64,000 nucleotides of DNA from Lacticaseibacillus chiayiensis (GTDB taxonomy: Bacteria > Bacillota > Bacilli > Lactobacillales > Lactobacillaceae). The translations under genes were made by a program, and so were the position numbers. The stretch covers positions 124,001 through 188,000 of the forward strand of contig NZ_MSSM01000001.1 of NCBI RefSeq assembly GCF_004123795.1, read 5' to 3'. Positions within the stretch are counted from its first letter, which is position 1; each line of letters starts with the position of its first letter. Under the pieces are notes generated by a model that was not told the origin of the DNA, ran no database searches, and worked only from the letters and a program-made list of their open reading frames with translations. This document shows, in pieces, positions 23,637 through 31,705 of this stretch.

Positions 23637-23689
23637 AGAGAGATAACCGCTGGTGTTTGCTATACCAGTTTGGGTTAGCTCTCTTTTTT
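23637..23689 (+). terminator. leader terminator, likely attenuator of the gldA operon
   Basis: AGAGAGATAACC (23637-23648) pairs with GGTTAGCTCTCT (23673-23684) with one mismatch; an inner CTGGT/ACCAG stem is present and a T-run follows. It lies between the promoter at 23588 and the first gene at 23847, so it must be bypassed for expression. A GlpP-type antiterminator is encoded in the same operon. Confidence 0.8.
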
Positions 23690-23693
23690 AATG

Positions 23694-23812
23694 AGCGCGA
23701 ACTGGCGCGGTTAGGAGCCGAAGTGTAAGTGGCCTTGGGCGTGATGGCCCGGGTTTAGGCCATTGCGACCAAGGCCCTTACACGCAGGCTCCTGCGACTG
23801 TGAGCGCGTTAA
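23694..23812. repeat. palindromic extragenic repeat family 1, copy C
   Basis: About 119 bases; AGGAGCCGAAGTGTAAG pairs with CTTACACGCAGGCTCCT, enclosing CCTTGGGC and GGCC/GGCC arms. It is strongly similar to copy B and lies in the leader of the operon, after the attenuator. Confidence 0.85.
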
Positions 23813-23846
23813 TGTCAAAGGGTTAAGAAAGAGGAGGTTCATTACC

Positions 23847-24065
23847 ATGGCTAAGTTCAGTAAGGATACCAAGTTGTCAGAACTATTGGCTGACAAACGC
23901 TACATGAAGATTGTCGATAAGTATGTTGCCGGTGCATCAACCAACCCCGGCGTTGTAATGGTCAAGAATCTGTCACTTGAACAACTAATTGCCATTCCGC
24001 AAGTGCACAGTGACGAAGCAAGCATGAACAAATTGATTGATGAACTCAACGAGACGTTTGGCTGA
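23847..24065 (+). CDS. small helical protein, first gene of the gldA operon
   Basis: 72 residues, MAKFSKDTKLSELLADKRYM at the start, then VDKYVAGASTNPGVVMVKNL and LEQLIAIPQVHSDE. This resembles a compact four-helix module also seen at the C-termini of some secreted or glycolytic enzymes; its function is not known to me. ATG 23847 has GAGGAGG upstream. It lies 17 bases before glycerol dehydrogenase and appears co-transcribed. It may be a regulatory or scaffold subunit of one of the operon enzymes. Confidence 0.7.
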   Translation: MAKFSKDTKLSELLADKRYMKIVDKYVAGASTNPGVVMVKNLSLEQLIAIPQVHSDEASMNKLIDELNETFG

Positions 24066-24082
24066 TTCAGGAGGCGCACGAC

Positions 24083-25201
24083 ATGCAAATCGATTTGCCG
24101 AAGATTTTTATCAGTCCATCGAATTATATTCAAGCTAAGAACATTTTGTTTAACGCGGATCCGTATTTAAGCCGGTACGGTACCAAAGCGGTGATTGTCG
24201 GTGATGAGAATGTGTATGGTTTGGTTGGTGATCGGTTCATTGACTATCTAAAGGACAATGATTATACCGTGACCAAGTTGATGTTCGGCGGTGAGGCTTC
24301 ACCAGAAGAGATCCAAAAGGCGATTGATGAAATTAAGGATACGCCGGATTTTGTGATCGGCATTGGCGGGGGCAAAACGCTTGATACGGCCAAAGAAATC
24401 GGCCAGCATTTGAACATTTACACCGTAATCATCCCGACACTAGCCTCAACGGATGCGCCGATTTCCCGGCTATCGGTGCTGTACAACGAAGATGGTACGT
24501 TTAATGCCTACCAGTTCCACACCAAGAGTCCGGACTTGGTTCTGGTCGATCCGGCCGTTATCAGTCAGGCGCCTCCACGGTTCTTGGCTTCGGGTTTTGG
24601 CGATGCGCTGTCGACTTATGTTGAAGCCAAGGCCGTTGGCGACATCCACGGCTTTACCAATGCGCAAGGCATCGGCACGATCACGGCGATGAAAATTGCC
24701 CAGGCGTCAACGGATACGATTTTTGAGTTTGGCGCGCAGGCGTTTGAAGCCAACAAAGCCAAGGTGGTCACACCGGCGTTGGAAGCGGTCATTGAAGCCA
24801 ACATTTTAATGAGCGGTCTGGGCTTCGAAAGCGGCGGTACCAGTTTGGCGCATGCCTTGCAGAATTCCTTCCCGGCTTTGAAAAAAGGTAAGCACTTGAT
24901 GCATGGCGAAAAAGTGGCCTATTCACTTCTGACACAGCTTTTGATGGAAAATGCCGAGCGGGATGTGATTAATCACTATCTGCACTTCTTCTTGCAGGTT
25001 GGTTTGCCAACAATACTGGAAGACCTCGGCTGGGAAGACGCGACTGATGACGAGTTGATGCTGGTGGCCAATGATGCTGCAGCCGCTTGGACCGGGATTG
25101 ATCAATTGCGGTTTGATACGTCACCGGAAGCAATCGTTGCGGCGATGCGTGCAGTGGACCAATATTCCAAGGATTATCAGGGTCATGCGTTAGCGGAATA
25201 A
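24083..25201 (+). CDS. gldA: glycerol dehydrogenase-type iron/zinc alcohol dehydrogenase
   Basis: 372 residues, the usual length for GldA. GIGGGKTLDTAKEIGQ near residue 95 is the NAD-binding loop; IPTLASTDAPIS, SGFGDALSTYVEA, HALQNSFPAL and LMHGEKVAYS carry the metal ligands (Asp and two His). The enzyme oxidises glycerol to dihydroxyacetone with NAD, or a related polyol. ATG 24083 has CAGGAGG upstream. Genes on either side (small protein, GlpP-like, FGGY kinase, FAD oxidase) suggest a glycerol-like or other polyol route rather than plain glycerol fermentation. Confidence 0.85.
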   Translation: MQIDLPKIFISPSNYIQAKNILFNADPYLSRYGTKAVIVGDENVYGLVGDRFIDYLKDNDYTVTKLMFGGEASPEEIQKAIDEIKDTPDFVIGIGGGKTLDTAKEIGQHLNIYTVIIPTLASTDAPISRLSVLYNEDGTFNAYQFHTKSPDLVLVDPAVISQAPPRFLASGFGDALSTYVEAKAVGDIHGFTNAQGIGTITAMKIAQASTDTIFEFGAQAFEANKAKVVTPALEAVIEANILMSGLGFESGGTSLAHALQNSFPALKKGKHLMHGEKVAYSLLTQLLMENAERDVINHYLHFFLQVGLPTILEDLGWEDATDDELMLVANDAAAAWTGIDQLRFDTSPEAIVAAMRAVDQYSKDYQGHALAE

Positions 25202-25312
25202 CCGTCGACAGTTGTAGGAAGATTTTAGCCAAGTCGTGTATGCCATAGGGGTCATGTGAGGATCGCCAATCCTCGCCTGAACGAGTTTGCTGGGTACGGA
25301 GGAGAAAAAATC

Positions 25313-25873
25313 ATGCAACTGCAAGATGTTGTGGCGGCGAATCCGGTGATTGCCGGGATTCAGGATGATAAAGGGTTAAATGCTGCCTTGACTGCAGATG
25401 TCAAAGTCGTTTTCACCTTGTATGGTTCCATTCTTAACATTGGGGATATCGTGGCGCAGCTGAAAGCAGCCAAGAAAATCGTGTTTGTCGACGTGGATCT
25501 GGTTGAAGGGCTGGCGAGTCGCCCCAGTGCGGTTGAATTCATTGCCAAAACAACCAAGGCAGATGGCATTTTAAGCTCCAAAGGACACTTGTTGGCCGTA
25601 GCCCGGCAGAAGAAAATGTTGACGGTTCACCGATTCTTTTTGATCGATTCTCGAACACTATACACGATGCAGCGGCAATATGATGTCGGGCATGCCGATA
25701 TGATTGATGTGATGCCCGGCATTATGCCACAAGCGGTTTCCTGGATTACCCACGAAACCGATGTCCCGCTGATCAGTAGTGGCTTGATCAGTACCAAGGA
25801 AGCGATTATGGCCGATTTAGCGGCAGGGGCGACTGGCATTTCCACCACGAACACCACCTTATGGCAAAATTAG
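25313..25873 (+). CDS. GlpP-family antiterminator
   Basis: 186 residues, a TIM-barrel-like regulator of the GlpP family. FTLYGSILNIGDIVAQLKAA, VDLVEGLASRP, TKADGILSSKGHLLAVARQK, DSRTLYTMQRQ and PGIMPQAVSWITHETDVPLI are close to GlpP, which binds glycerol-3-phosphate and mRNA leaders to prevent termination. ATG 25313 has CGGAGGAG upstream; the earlier GTG at 25256 has no site. The operon leader has a strong terminator at 23637-23689, its most likely target. The E. coli gene ygcP belongs to the same family and lies by a similar kinase and FAD-protein pair. The ligand here may be a phosphorylated polyol other than glycerol-3-phosphate. Confidence 0.85.
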   Translation: MQLQDVVAANPVIAGIQDDKGLNAALTADVKVVFTLYGSILNIGDIVAQLKAAKKIVFVDVDLVEGLASRPSAVEFIAKTTKADGILSSKGHLLAVARQKKMLTVHRFFLIDSRTLYTMQRQYDVGHADMIDVMPGIMPQAVSWITHETDVPLISSGLISTKEAIMADLAAGATGISTTNTTLWQN

Positions 25874-25881
25874 CGCAGAGT

Positions 25882-25925
25882 AAAAAGAGCGCGCAATCCT
25901 TAAATAGGGAGGCGCGCGCTTTTTG
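25882..25925 (+). terminator. hairpin between the GlpP-like gene and the FGGY kinase
   Basis: AAAAAGAGCGCGC pairs with GCGCGCGCTTTTT across a 17-base loop. It lies inside the apparent operon, so it could be a second antitermination point or an operon end. Confidence 0.85.
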
Positions 25926-26023
25926 ATTAGCGGGTAAAAAAGAAGGCCAAAATGTCAGGCGTTTCGGGGATATTTTGCATGAGATCACTGTCATTTTGGC
26001 GGCATTTGAAGGAGGCGAGTTGC

Positions 26024-27493
26024 ATGAATCGATATGTTTTGGCGATTGATCAAGGGACGCAAAGTAATAAGCTGACAATTTTTGATTTGCAAGGGAACGC
26101 ATTGTGGCAGGAACATCAGCCGCTAAAACCGTTGCATACGGCGGCGGGTGGTGTGGTTGAGCATCCTGATGATGATTTGTGGACGTCGCTGCAGGCAACC
26201 AGCCAGGCATTAATGGCGAAGTTTGATGGCGATGTGAGTGAAATTCTGGCGATTGGTTTAGGCAGCATTCGCTTCAATCGCCTCGTGTTGAAAGCTAACG
26301 GCGATTTGGCACAGCCGGCCATCAGCTGGATGGACGACCGGGCACATCAGATTTATGAGAAGACGACCGATGACGCGGTATATGTGACGGCCAGCACTGG
26401 TTATCTCGCTTACCGTTTGACCGGCAATCGGATTGACACGGCGGCCAGTTATATTGGCACATGGCCGATTGATATGGATAAGTGGGACTGGACCGATGAG
26501 GACATGATGTTTGATTTTCTTAATCTGCCGCGGACGTCGTTGTTTAAACTGGTCAAGCCTGGCGCTATTTTAGGCAATGTGACTGAAGAAGCAGCGGCGG
26601 CAACCGGTTTGCCTAAGGGATTACCAGTAATCGCGACCGCCAATGACAAGGCCGTGGAAGCGCTGGGCGCCGGGCTGAAAACCGGACCGGATCTTCTGCT
26701 GTCGCTTGGCACTTACACGACTTCCATGCTGCAAGGCAGTGAAAATCATCCGTTCGGTACGACCCGTTACTATTGGACTAATTTTGCCGATGTCCCGGAT
26801 GAATACCTGTATGAAAGCAACGGTGTTTATCGCGGCATGTGGACGGTCAGCTGGTTTGCCAAGCAGTTTCAGGGAATCGGGAATGCCACCCATGAATCCA
26901 CGCTGGACGTGCTGACGAGGGAGGCAGCCAAGGTGGCACCTGGCAGCGATGGCTTGTTGACTCTCATGGATTGGCAGGCGGCTGCGGATCGCCCATTTAG
27001 AAAAGGTGCGTTTATTGGCTTGGATGAACGCCATAACCGGGGGCACATGTTCCGTTCGATTCTTGAAGGGCTTGCCTTTAATCTGTTGGATTATTCAACG
27101 GCAATGCTGAAGGAACTGGATCGCAAGGTTGACCGGCTAGTGGTGACAGGCGGTGGCGCGCAGAATGACATTTTCATGCAGCTCATTGCCGACATTTTCA
27201 ACTTACCGGCGCAACGCAATGTCGTGACAGATGCGGCTGGGTTAGGCGCGGCGATTAATGCAGCGGTCGGCATTGGCGAATATCGCACATATGACGATGC
27301 CATTGCCGCGATGGTAAAACCGGCCGATAGCTTCGTGCCGCAAGCCGATGCAGTGGCGCAGTATGCCAAAGTGTATGAAAAGTATAAGAACCTGCATCAA
27401 TTCACCGATCCGGTCTTTAAAGAGCTTCAAACCATTAACGGCGTTGCGGAACGCGGCAAGGTCGGTGAACCGTTGATTGCCAGCTGGGACTGA
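26024..27493 (+). CDS. FGGY-family carbohydrate kinase (YgcE-like)
   Basis: 489 residues. The N-terminal RYVLAIDQGTQSNKLTIFDL phosphate-binding motif, SWMDDRA in domain I, TANDKAVEALGAG, LSLGTYTT and the C-terminal VVTGGGAQNDIFMQLIAD are FGGY signatures. It phosphorylates a sugar, polyol or ketose with ATP; the substrate is not recognisable. ATG 26024 has GAAGGAGG upstream and the 5' region (25926-26023) has no clear -35/-10 pair. It is followed by an FAD oxidase 20 bases later, the pairing seen in E. coli ygcE-ygcU. Dihydroxyacetone from GldA is one possible substrate; a tetritol product is another. Confidence 0.8.
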   Translation: MNRYVLAIDQGTQSNKLTIFDLQGNALWQEHQPLKPLHTAAGGVVEHPDDDLWTSLQATSQALMAKFDGDVSEILAIGLGSIRFNRLVLKANGDLAQPAISWMDDRAHQIYEKTTDDAVYVTASTGYLAYRLTGNRIDTAASYIGTWPIDMDKWDWTDEDMMFDFLNLPRTSLFKLVKPGAILGNVTEEAAAATGLPKGLPVIATANDKAVEALGAGLKTGPDLLLSLGTYTTSMLQGSENHPFGTTRYYWTNFADVPDEYLYESNGVYRGMWTVSWFAKQFQGIGNATHESTLDVLTREAAKVAPGSDGLLTLMDWQAAADRPFRKGAFIGLDERHNRGHMFRSILEGLAFNLLDYSTAMLKELDRKVDRLVVTGGGAQNDIFMQLIADIFNLPAQRNVVTDAAGLGAAINAAVGIGEYRTYDDAIAAMVKPADSFVPQADAVAQYAKVYEKYKNLHQFTDPVFKELQTINGVAERGKVGEPLIASWD

Positions 27494-27513
27494 AAGATAA
27501 CGAGGTGAATCTA

Positions 27514-28977
27514 ATGGATACCGTTACAAAAGATACGATCGTGCAACAACTAACACAATTAACGAGTCCTGATCAGGTCAATTTGGATCCGGATGAACTC
27601 AAATATGCCAGTCTCGATTTTTATCGAAAATATCCGCGGGCCCGTAAGATATATCAAGCGCCAATTCCGGTGGCCATTGTTTATCCGGAAAACGTCGAGC
27701 AAGTGGCAGCCGTGTTGAAATATGCCAATGACACCGGCGTGAACGTGATTCCGCGGACTGGCGGCTCCGAAATCGAACGCGGTTTGGAAAGTGCGCGCGA
27801 ACCCCACATCATTGTCGATGGGTCGCGCTTGAACCAAATCTTGAAGTTTGACCCAGAAGATATGCAACTGACCGTTCAAGCCGGCGTGCCGTTGAAGCAA
27901 GCTGAAGATTGGTTAAACGAAAAAGGCTACACCACCGGCCACTTACCGCAATCACAGCCATTAGCCGATTTTGGCGGCTTGGTTGCCACCCGCAGTATCG
28001 GACAACTGTCGACCTTATATGGCGGGATCGAAGACATGGTCGTCGGTTTGGAAGCCATTATGCCAGATGGCCGTATCGTCCGCATTAAAAATGTCCCGCG
28101 CCGCTCAGTCGGCCCTGACATTCGCCACATCTTTATCGGCAACGAAGGCAGCATCGCCTTCATCACCGAAGTCACTGTCAAGCTATTCCCGTATTTACCG
28201 GACACATACCACTATCTGGCTTACACCGTCGACACCATGCGCGAAGGCTTCCACTTGTTACGCGATATTGTGGCGGCAGGCTATCGGCCATCGGTGATCC
28301 GACTTTATGACGCGCAGGATTGGAGTCAGTTTTATCCCAAACATGCCGAAAAACCGGTGCTCATTTTCCGAACAGAAGGCCCGCAACCGCTCAGCGACGC
28401 CACGGCTGGTGCCATTAAGACAATGGTCGAATCATCCGACCAAACGCAACCATACGAGCCGCTAGATGAAATCATTGACTGGTTCAAACATCTAACCTGG
28501 ACGCAAAAAGAGGTCGATGCTGAAGTCAATCAACTTGAAAAAACGCCATTCGTCGGCTTTACGACCGAAGTAGCCAGCAACTGGAGCGAAATTGCCAACA
28601 TTTTTGAAGCCGTGACAACGCGAGTGAAAAAAGAAATCCCGAACCTATACGGCATCGGCGGCCACTCCTCCCACAGCTACGTCAACGGCACCAACCTCTA
28701 CTTCGTCTACGCCTTCATCGACGCCGAAGATGACCCTGCCGGCGAAATGGCGCGCTACCACGATCCGATCAACAAAATCATCGTTGAAGAAACCCTCAAA
28801 CACGGCGGCACCATGTCCCACCACCACGGCGTCGGCAAAGCCCGCGCCCCATTCATCAAAGAAGAATACGGCAGCTCCTACTGGGTACTCAAAACTCTGC
28901 TAAAGAGCTTCGACCCGAAGAACACCATGAACGCTGGCAACATCATTCCGCTAGAATTCTGGGATGAAACGGATTAG
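27514..28977 (+). CDS. FAD-linked oxidase, glycolate oxidase/alkyl-DHAP synthase type (YgcU-like)
   Basis: 487 residues. An N-terminal PCMH-type FAD domain (PVAIVYPENVEQVAAVLKYA, VIPRTGGSEIERG, GVPLKQAEDWLNE, LVATRSIGQLSTLYGGIEDM) is followed by the C-terminal cap with GIGGHSSHSYVNGTNLYF, SHHHGVGKARAPF and KNTMNAGNI. The SHHHGVGK and K...MNAGNI features are those of alkyl-DHAP synthase and the E. coli YgcU group. It should oxidise or couple a hydroxy acid or phosphorylated ketose. ATG 27514 has an AGGTG site seven bases upstream. A strong terminator follows, so it ends the operon. Substrate unknown. Confidence 0.85.
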   Translation: MDTVTKDTIVQQLTQLTSPDQVNLDPDELKYASLDFYRKYPRARKIYQAPIPVAIVYPENVEQVAAVLKYANDTGVNVIPRTGGSEIERGLESAREPHIIVDGSRLNQILKFDPEDMQLTVQAGVPLKQAEDWLNEKGYTTGHLPQSQPLADFGGLVATRSIGQLSTLYGGIEDMVVGLEAIMPDGRIVRIKNVPRRSVGPDIRHIFIGNEGSIAFITEVTVKLFPYLPDTYHYLAYTVDTMREGFHLLRDIVAAGYRPSVIRLYDAQDWSQFYPKHAEKPVLIFRTEGPQPLSDATAGAIKTMVESSDQTQPYEPLDEIIDWFKHLTWTQKEVDAEVNQLEKTPFVGFTTEVASNWSEIANIFEAVTTRVKKEIPNLYGIGGHSSHSYVNGTNLYFVYAFIDAEDDPAGEMARYHDPINKIIVEETLKHGGTMSHHHGVGKARAPFIKEEYGSSYWVLKTLLKSFDPKNTMNAGNIIPLEFWDETD

Positions 28978-29001
28978 ACACGTCACTGCAAAAACTAGAA
29001 C

Positions 29002-29047
29002 AAAAAGCCTGTCATCTCGCAGAATTTGCGAAAATGACAGGCTTTTT
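29002..29047 (+). terminator. terminator of the FAD oxidase operon
   Basis: AAAAAGCCTGTCAT pairs with ATGACAGGCTTTTT around a 16-base loop; A and T runs on both sides. Confidence 0.95.
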
Positions 29048-29114
29048 GGTTGGATGAGGGGTAAAAATATCAAGTGTCTTCGTAGAAAGCTAAGAAACTT
29101 AGCAACGAGCCCGA

Positions 29115-29220
29115 GTGCCAAAGCGGAGCAATCTAAGGCGGGGCGGGCTCAGTCGTACCCACCACTCTAGCTTCGCGTTCGCCAGCCCCAGGCCCCGCCG
29201 GAGATTGCGGAGTTTGGCAC
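29115..29220. repeat. intergenic repeat family 2, copy 1 (short form)
   Basis: About 106 bases bounded by GTGCCAAAGCGGAGCAATC and GATTGCGGAGTTTGGCAC. It shares outer parts with the longer copies at 37342, 42246 and 53210 but lacks the central hairpin region. Confidence 0.8.
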
Positions 29221-29246
29221 AGTGATAGAACAATCAGCCTACACCA

Positions 29247-30369
29247 TTAGTTCCCCGGCACATAATCCTTATCAATAATCAGCACCGGCTTAATGGTCTT
29301 CCCAGAACGCGAATCCGCATTGGCTTCATTGATCTGCTCAAATGAATAGAACTTCTCGGTCTTGTCAAAGTCAAACATGCCTTGCTTGTAAAATTCAATC
29401 AACCGCGGCACATCAATCTGCGGAATTGAATCACCCATGTTAACCCCGACAATCTTCTTGTCATTGACACACAGATCATTCCAGGTATCCACATCAATAT
29501 GATGCGGGCGTTACCGCAATCGTTGCCGTGGTACCGCCTTGGGCCAGCATCTGGATCGTATCTTCCATGATCGCTTTAACACCGGTCGTATCAACCGCCC
29601 AGTCTACGCCAAGACCGCCAGTTAACTTCTTAACCGCTTCAACCGGATCTTCGTTTTTGCTATTGATGATATCGGTTGCGCCAAGCTCTTTAGCCAGCGC
29701 TAGCCGCGAATCAACAATGTCAATCGCGATCACTTTGGTGCAACCGGAAATTTTACCTGCCATCATCGCAGCTAAACCTACCGCACCAGTCCCGGTAACC
29801 GCAATCGTGTCACCTGGCTTCGGCTTTAAGGTGTTCAAAACGGTGCCGGAGCCCGTGACATAGCCACAGCCTAATGGTCCCAGTTTGCGCAAATCGAGAT
29901 CTTTGTCGACTTTAACAGCATTCCGCTCGCGAACAACTGTGGTCGTGGTGAAAGAGCTTTGATCAAACATGTCCGCCACCGGTTTGCCGTTTTCGGTGAA
30001 ATGCGCGGATCCATCCGGTCGAGTTCCGGATAAGTTGTTGTGGGCGTAATTCAGGCACTGAGTTGGAATGCCGCGTAAACAGTTCTTACAATTACCACAC
30101 GCATAAAAACTCATGACAACATGATCGCCTGGTTTGAATTGCGTTACTTCCGGACCGACCTTTTCGACAATACCAGAACCTTCATGTCCAAGGACAATTG
30201 GATAGCCGATGACGGCATCGCCGATACGTAATGCTTCGTCAGAGTGGCAAATACCGCTCGCAACCATGTGTACCTGCAAATCGTCAGGTCCCATTGGCGC
30301 TAGTTCAACATCGTCTCGAATTTCAAAATCAGCGCCTTTTTTATCAACAACAGCTGCTTTGATTTTCAT
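29247..30369 (-). pseudogene. zinc alcohol dehydrogenase (aryl/benzyl-alcohol type), frameshifted
   Basis: ATG 30369, with GAGGGAG upstream, begins MKIKAAVVDKKGADFEIRDD. The first frame holds the catalytic zinc site (ASGICHSDEALR, VLGHEGSGIVEKVG), the four-cysteine structural zinc loop (CGNCKNCLRGIPTQC) and the Rossmann motif GTGAVGLAAMMAG. It stops at 29494 just after TIAVTP. The next frame continues as HHIDVDTWNDLCVNDKKIVG to 29247 and gives the normal C-terminus. Removing one base of the GGG run at 29508-29510 on the plus strand (CCC in the gene) restores TPHHIDVD and a protein of about 373 residues. Such enzymes oxidise primary or aromatic alcohols with NAD. It may be a real lesion or a sequencing slip in a short run. 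Confidence 0.85.
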
Positions 30370-30560
30370 GAAAATCGCTCCCTCAATCACCTATAAATTG
30401 ATTACACGTTCATTCTTTCACAATTTTTGCTTTTATCAAGGGCGATACCAAATGATGTGTAGATATGTCCCGAAAAATATTTGACTTTTTCGGTTTCACG
30501 TTGAAAACGTTTTATTTCATGCGTTGGAACTGCGAAAATGTGAAACATATCGGGATAGAT
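30370..30560. promoter_or_regulatory. promoter region of the alcohol dehydrogenase and 3' end of the AraC gene
   Basis: About 190 bases. A cre-like TGAAAACGTTTTAT occurs at about 30500-30514 with AT-rich flanks. No gene seen. Confidence 0.4.
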
Positions 30561-31583
30561 TTACAGAATGGTTAACGGCGGGGTGGTGTGGTTCGGTGAG
30601 ACGTAACCATTGGAATGCTGCCGATCATCTTTCGGCGTGTTGCCGAAAAGGTCATGATACTTGTGATAAAAGAAGCTCTTGTTGCTGATGCCAACTTCAA
30701 GGCAGATTTCACTAATTGGCTTCTTGGTATTTTGAATCAGTCGCCGAGCGTTAATCAGCCGTTCCTGGGTTAACGCCTCAGAAAATGTTTTACCAACTTC
30801 CTTGGAAAAGAGATTGCCCAAGTAGTTCTTGTTATAGGCGTATTTGTTGGCAAGCTCTTCAAGCGATAAGTTGCGGTAATGCTCATGAATATCATGAAGC
30901 AACTCAACCGCAAGTTTTTGCGATGGTGACGGATCGGCAATCGTCGGTTCGTGTCCGCGAATCAGTTCGGCAATTAACACCGTCAACTCTGCTTGAATAA
31001 TGGTATCGGAAAATGGTCGAGGTCGAAAATACTCCTCGATAATGCGTTCCAGCGAGGTACGGATGTCATGCATGCCACTGCGGAAAATCATGTAGCGCTT
31101 TTCGGTCTTTTTTTCCCGTAAGTGGTTAATCAAGAAGTCGTAGAGAACACTTTGTTGGCTTTGAATTTGGTTGAGAAAGTCGAGTGAAATATTACGGTCG
31201 CGGAAAAGAACGTTGATAAGGATATCATTTTCGCCAAGGGCATCAATCGAGTGTTCGCTGCCGATATCCAATAGGAGCACATCGCCTTGGGATAGATGGA
31301 TGCGGTCGCCATCGACGGTTTCGTTGGCGTTGCCTTGCAGCATGTAGTTCATTTCAAAGAACTGGTGGGTGTGTAACGGATACGGGGCAAAGCGATTGTG
31401 CTTGCTGACGTAAATCGCGTGGTTACGAAAAAAGTAGTCATTTAATACCGGAACATTAAATTCTTTTGACTCCTGCAAATCAATAGCGGTTGTGGGAATG
31501 TCGTCACTGAAGATTTGGTGTTCTTTTTGCTGTTTTTCGATGGGCGTCATGCTTTCAAGTTGTTTCAAAACTGATAGTTCCAT
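30561..31583 (-). CDS. AraC-family regulator of the rhamnose operon
   Basis: 340 residues. An N-terminal cupin sensor domain (PLHTHQFFEMNYMLQGNANE, LSQGDVLLLDIGSEHSI) is followed by two AraC helix-turn-helix motifs at residues about 230-320 (LSLEELANKYAYNKNYLGNL and KKPISEICLEVGISNKSFFY). It is divergent from the rhamnose transporter with 122 bases between, so it very likely activates the rha genes with L-rhamnose as effector. ATG 31583 has AGGAGGC upstream. The rhamnose promoter has a weak -10 box, consistent with an activator. Confidence 0.85.
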   Translation of the reverse strand: MELSVLKQLESMTPIEKQQKEHQIFSDDIPTTAIDLQESKEFNVPVLNDYFFRNHAIYVSKHNRFAPYPLHTHQFFEMNYMLQGNANETVDGDRIHLSQGDVLLLDIGSEHSIDALGENDILINVLFRDRNISLDFLNQIQSQQSVLYDFLINHLREKKTEKRYMIFRSGMHDIRTSLERIIEEYFRPRPFSDTIIQAELTVLIAELIRGHEPTIADPSPSQKLAVELLHDIHEHYRNLSLEELANKYAYNKNYLGNLFSKEVGKTFSEALTQERLINARRLIQNTKKPISEICLEVGISNKSFFYHKYHDLFGNTPKDDRQHSNGYVSPNHTTPPLTIL

Positions 31584-31628
31584 AGCGGCCTCCTGTGGTT
31601 ATGTTCCATTCCTGATATTTATCTGACA

Positions 31629-31657
31629 TTGTGACCATAACATGTAAGCGGTTAAAT
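31629..31657 (+). promoter_or_regulatory. rhamnose operon promoter with cre
   Basis: TTGTGA at 31629-31634 and TTAAAT at 31652-31657 with a 17-base spacer. TGTAAGCGGTTAAA at 31643-31656 is a cre-like site. The inverted sequences GGTTAAATGTTAACC at 31650-31664 may bind the AraC regulator. Confidence 0.55.
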
Positions 31658-31705
31658 GTTAACCGTAAGCGATGGCAAAATTGTAAATGTGCAGGAGGTA
31701 ACACA

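Noticed and set aside
29115-29220. Insertion sequence remnant
   Set aside because: There is no transposase fragment inside or beside any of the four copies; a non-coding repeat is the safer description.
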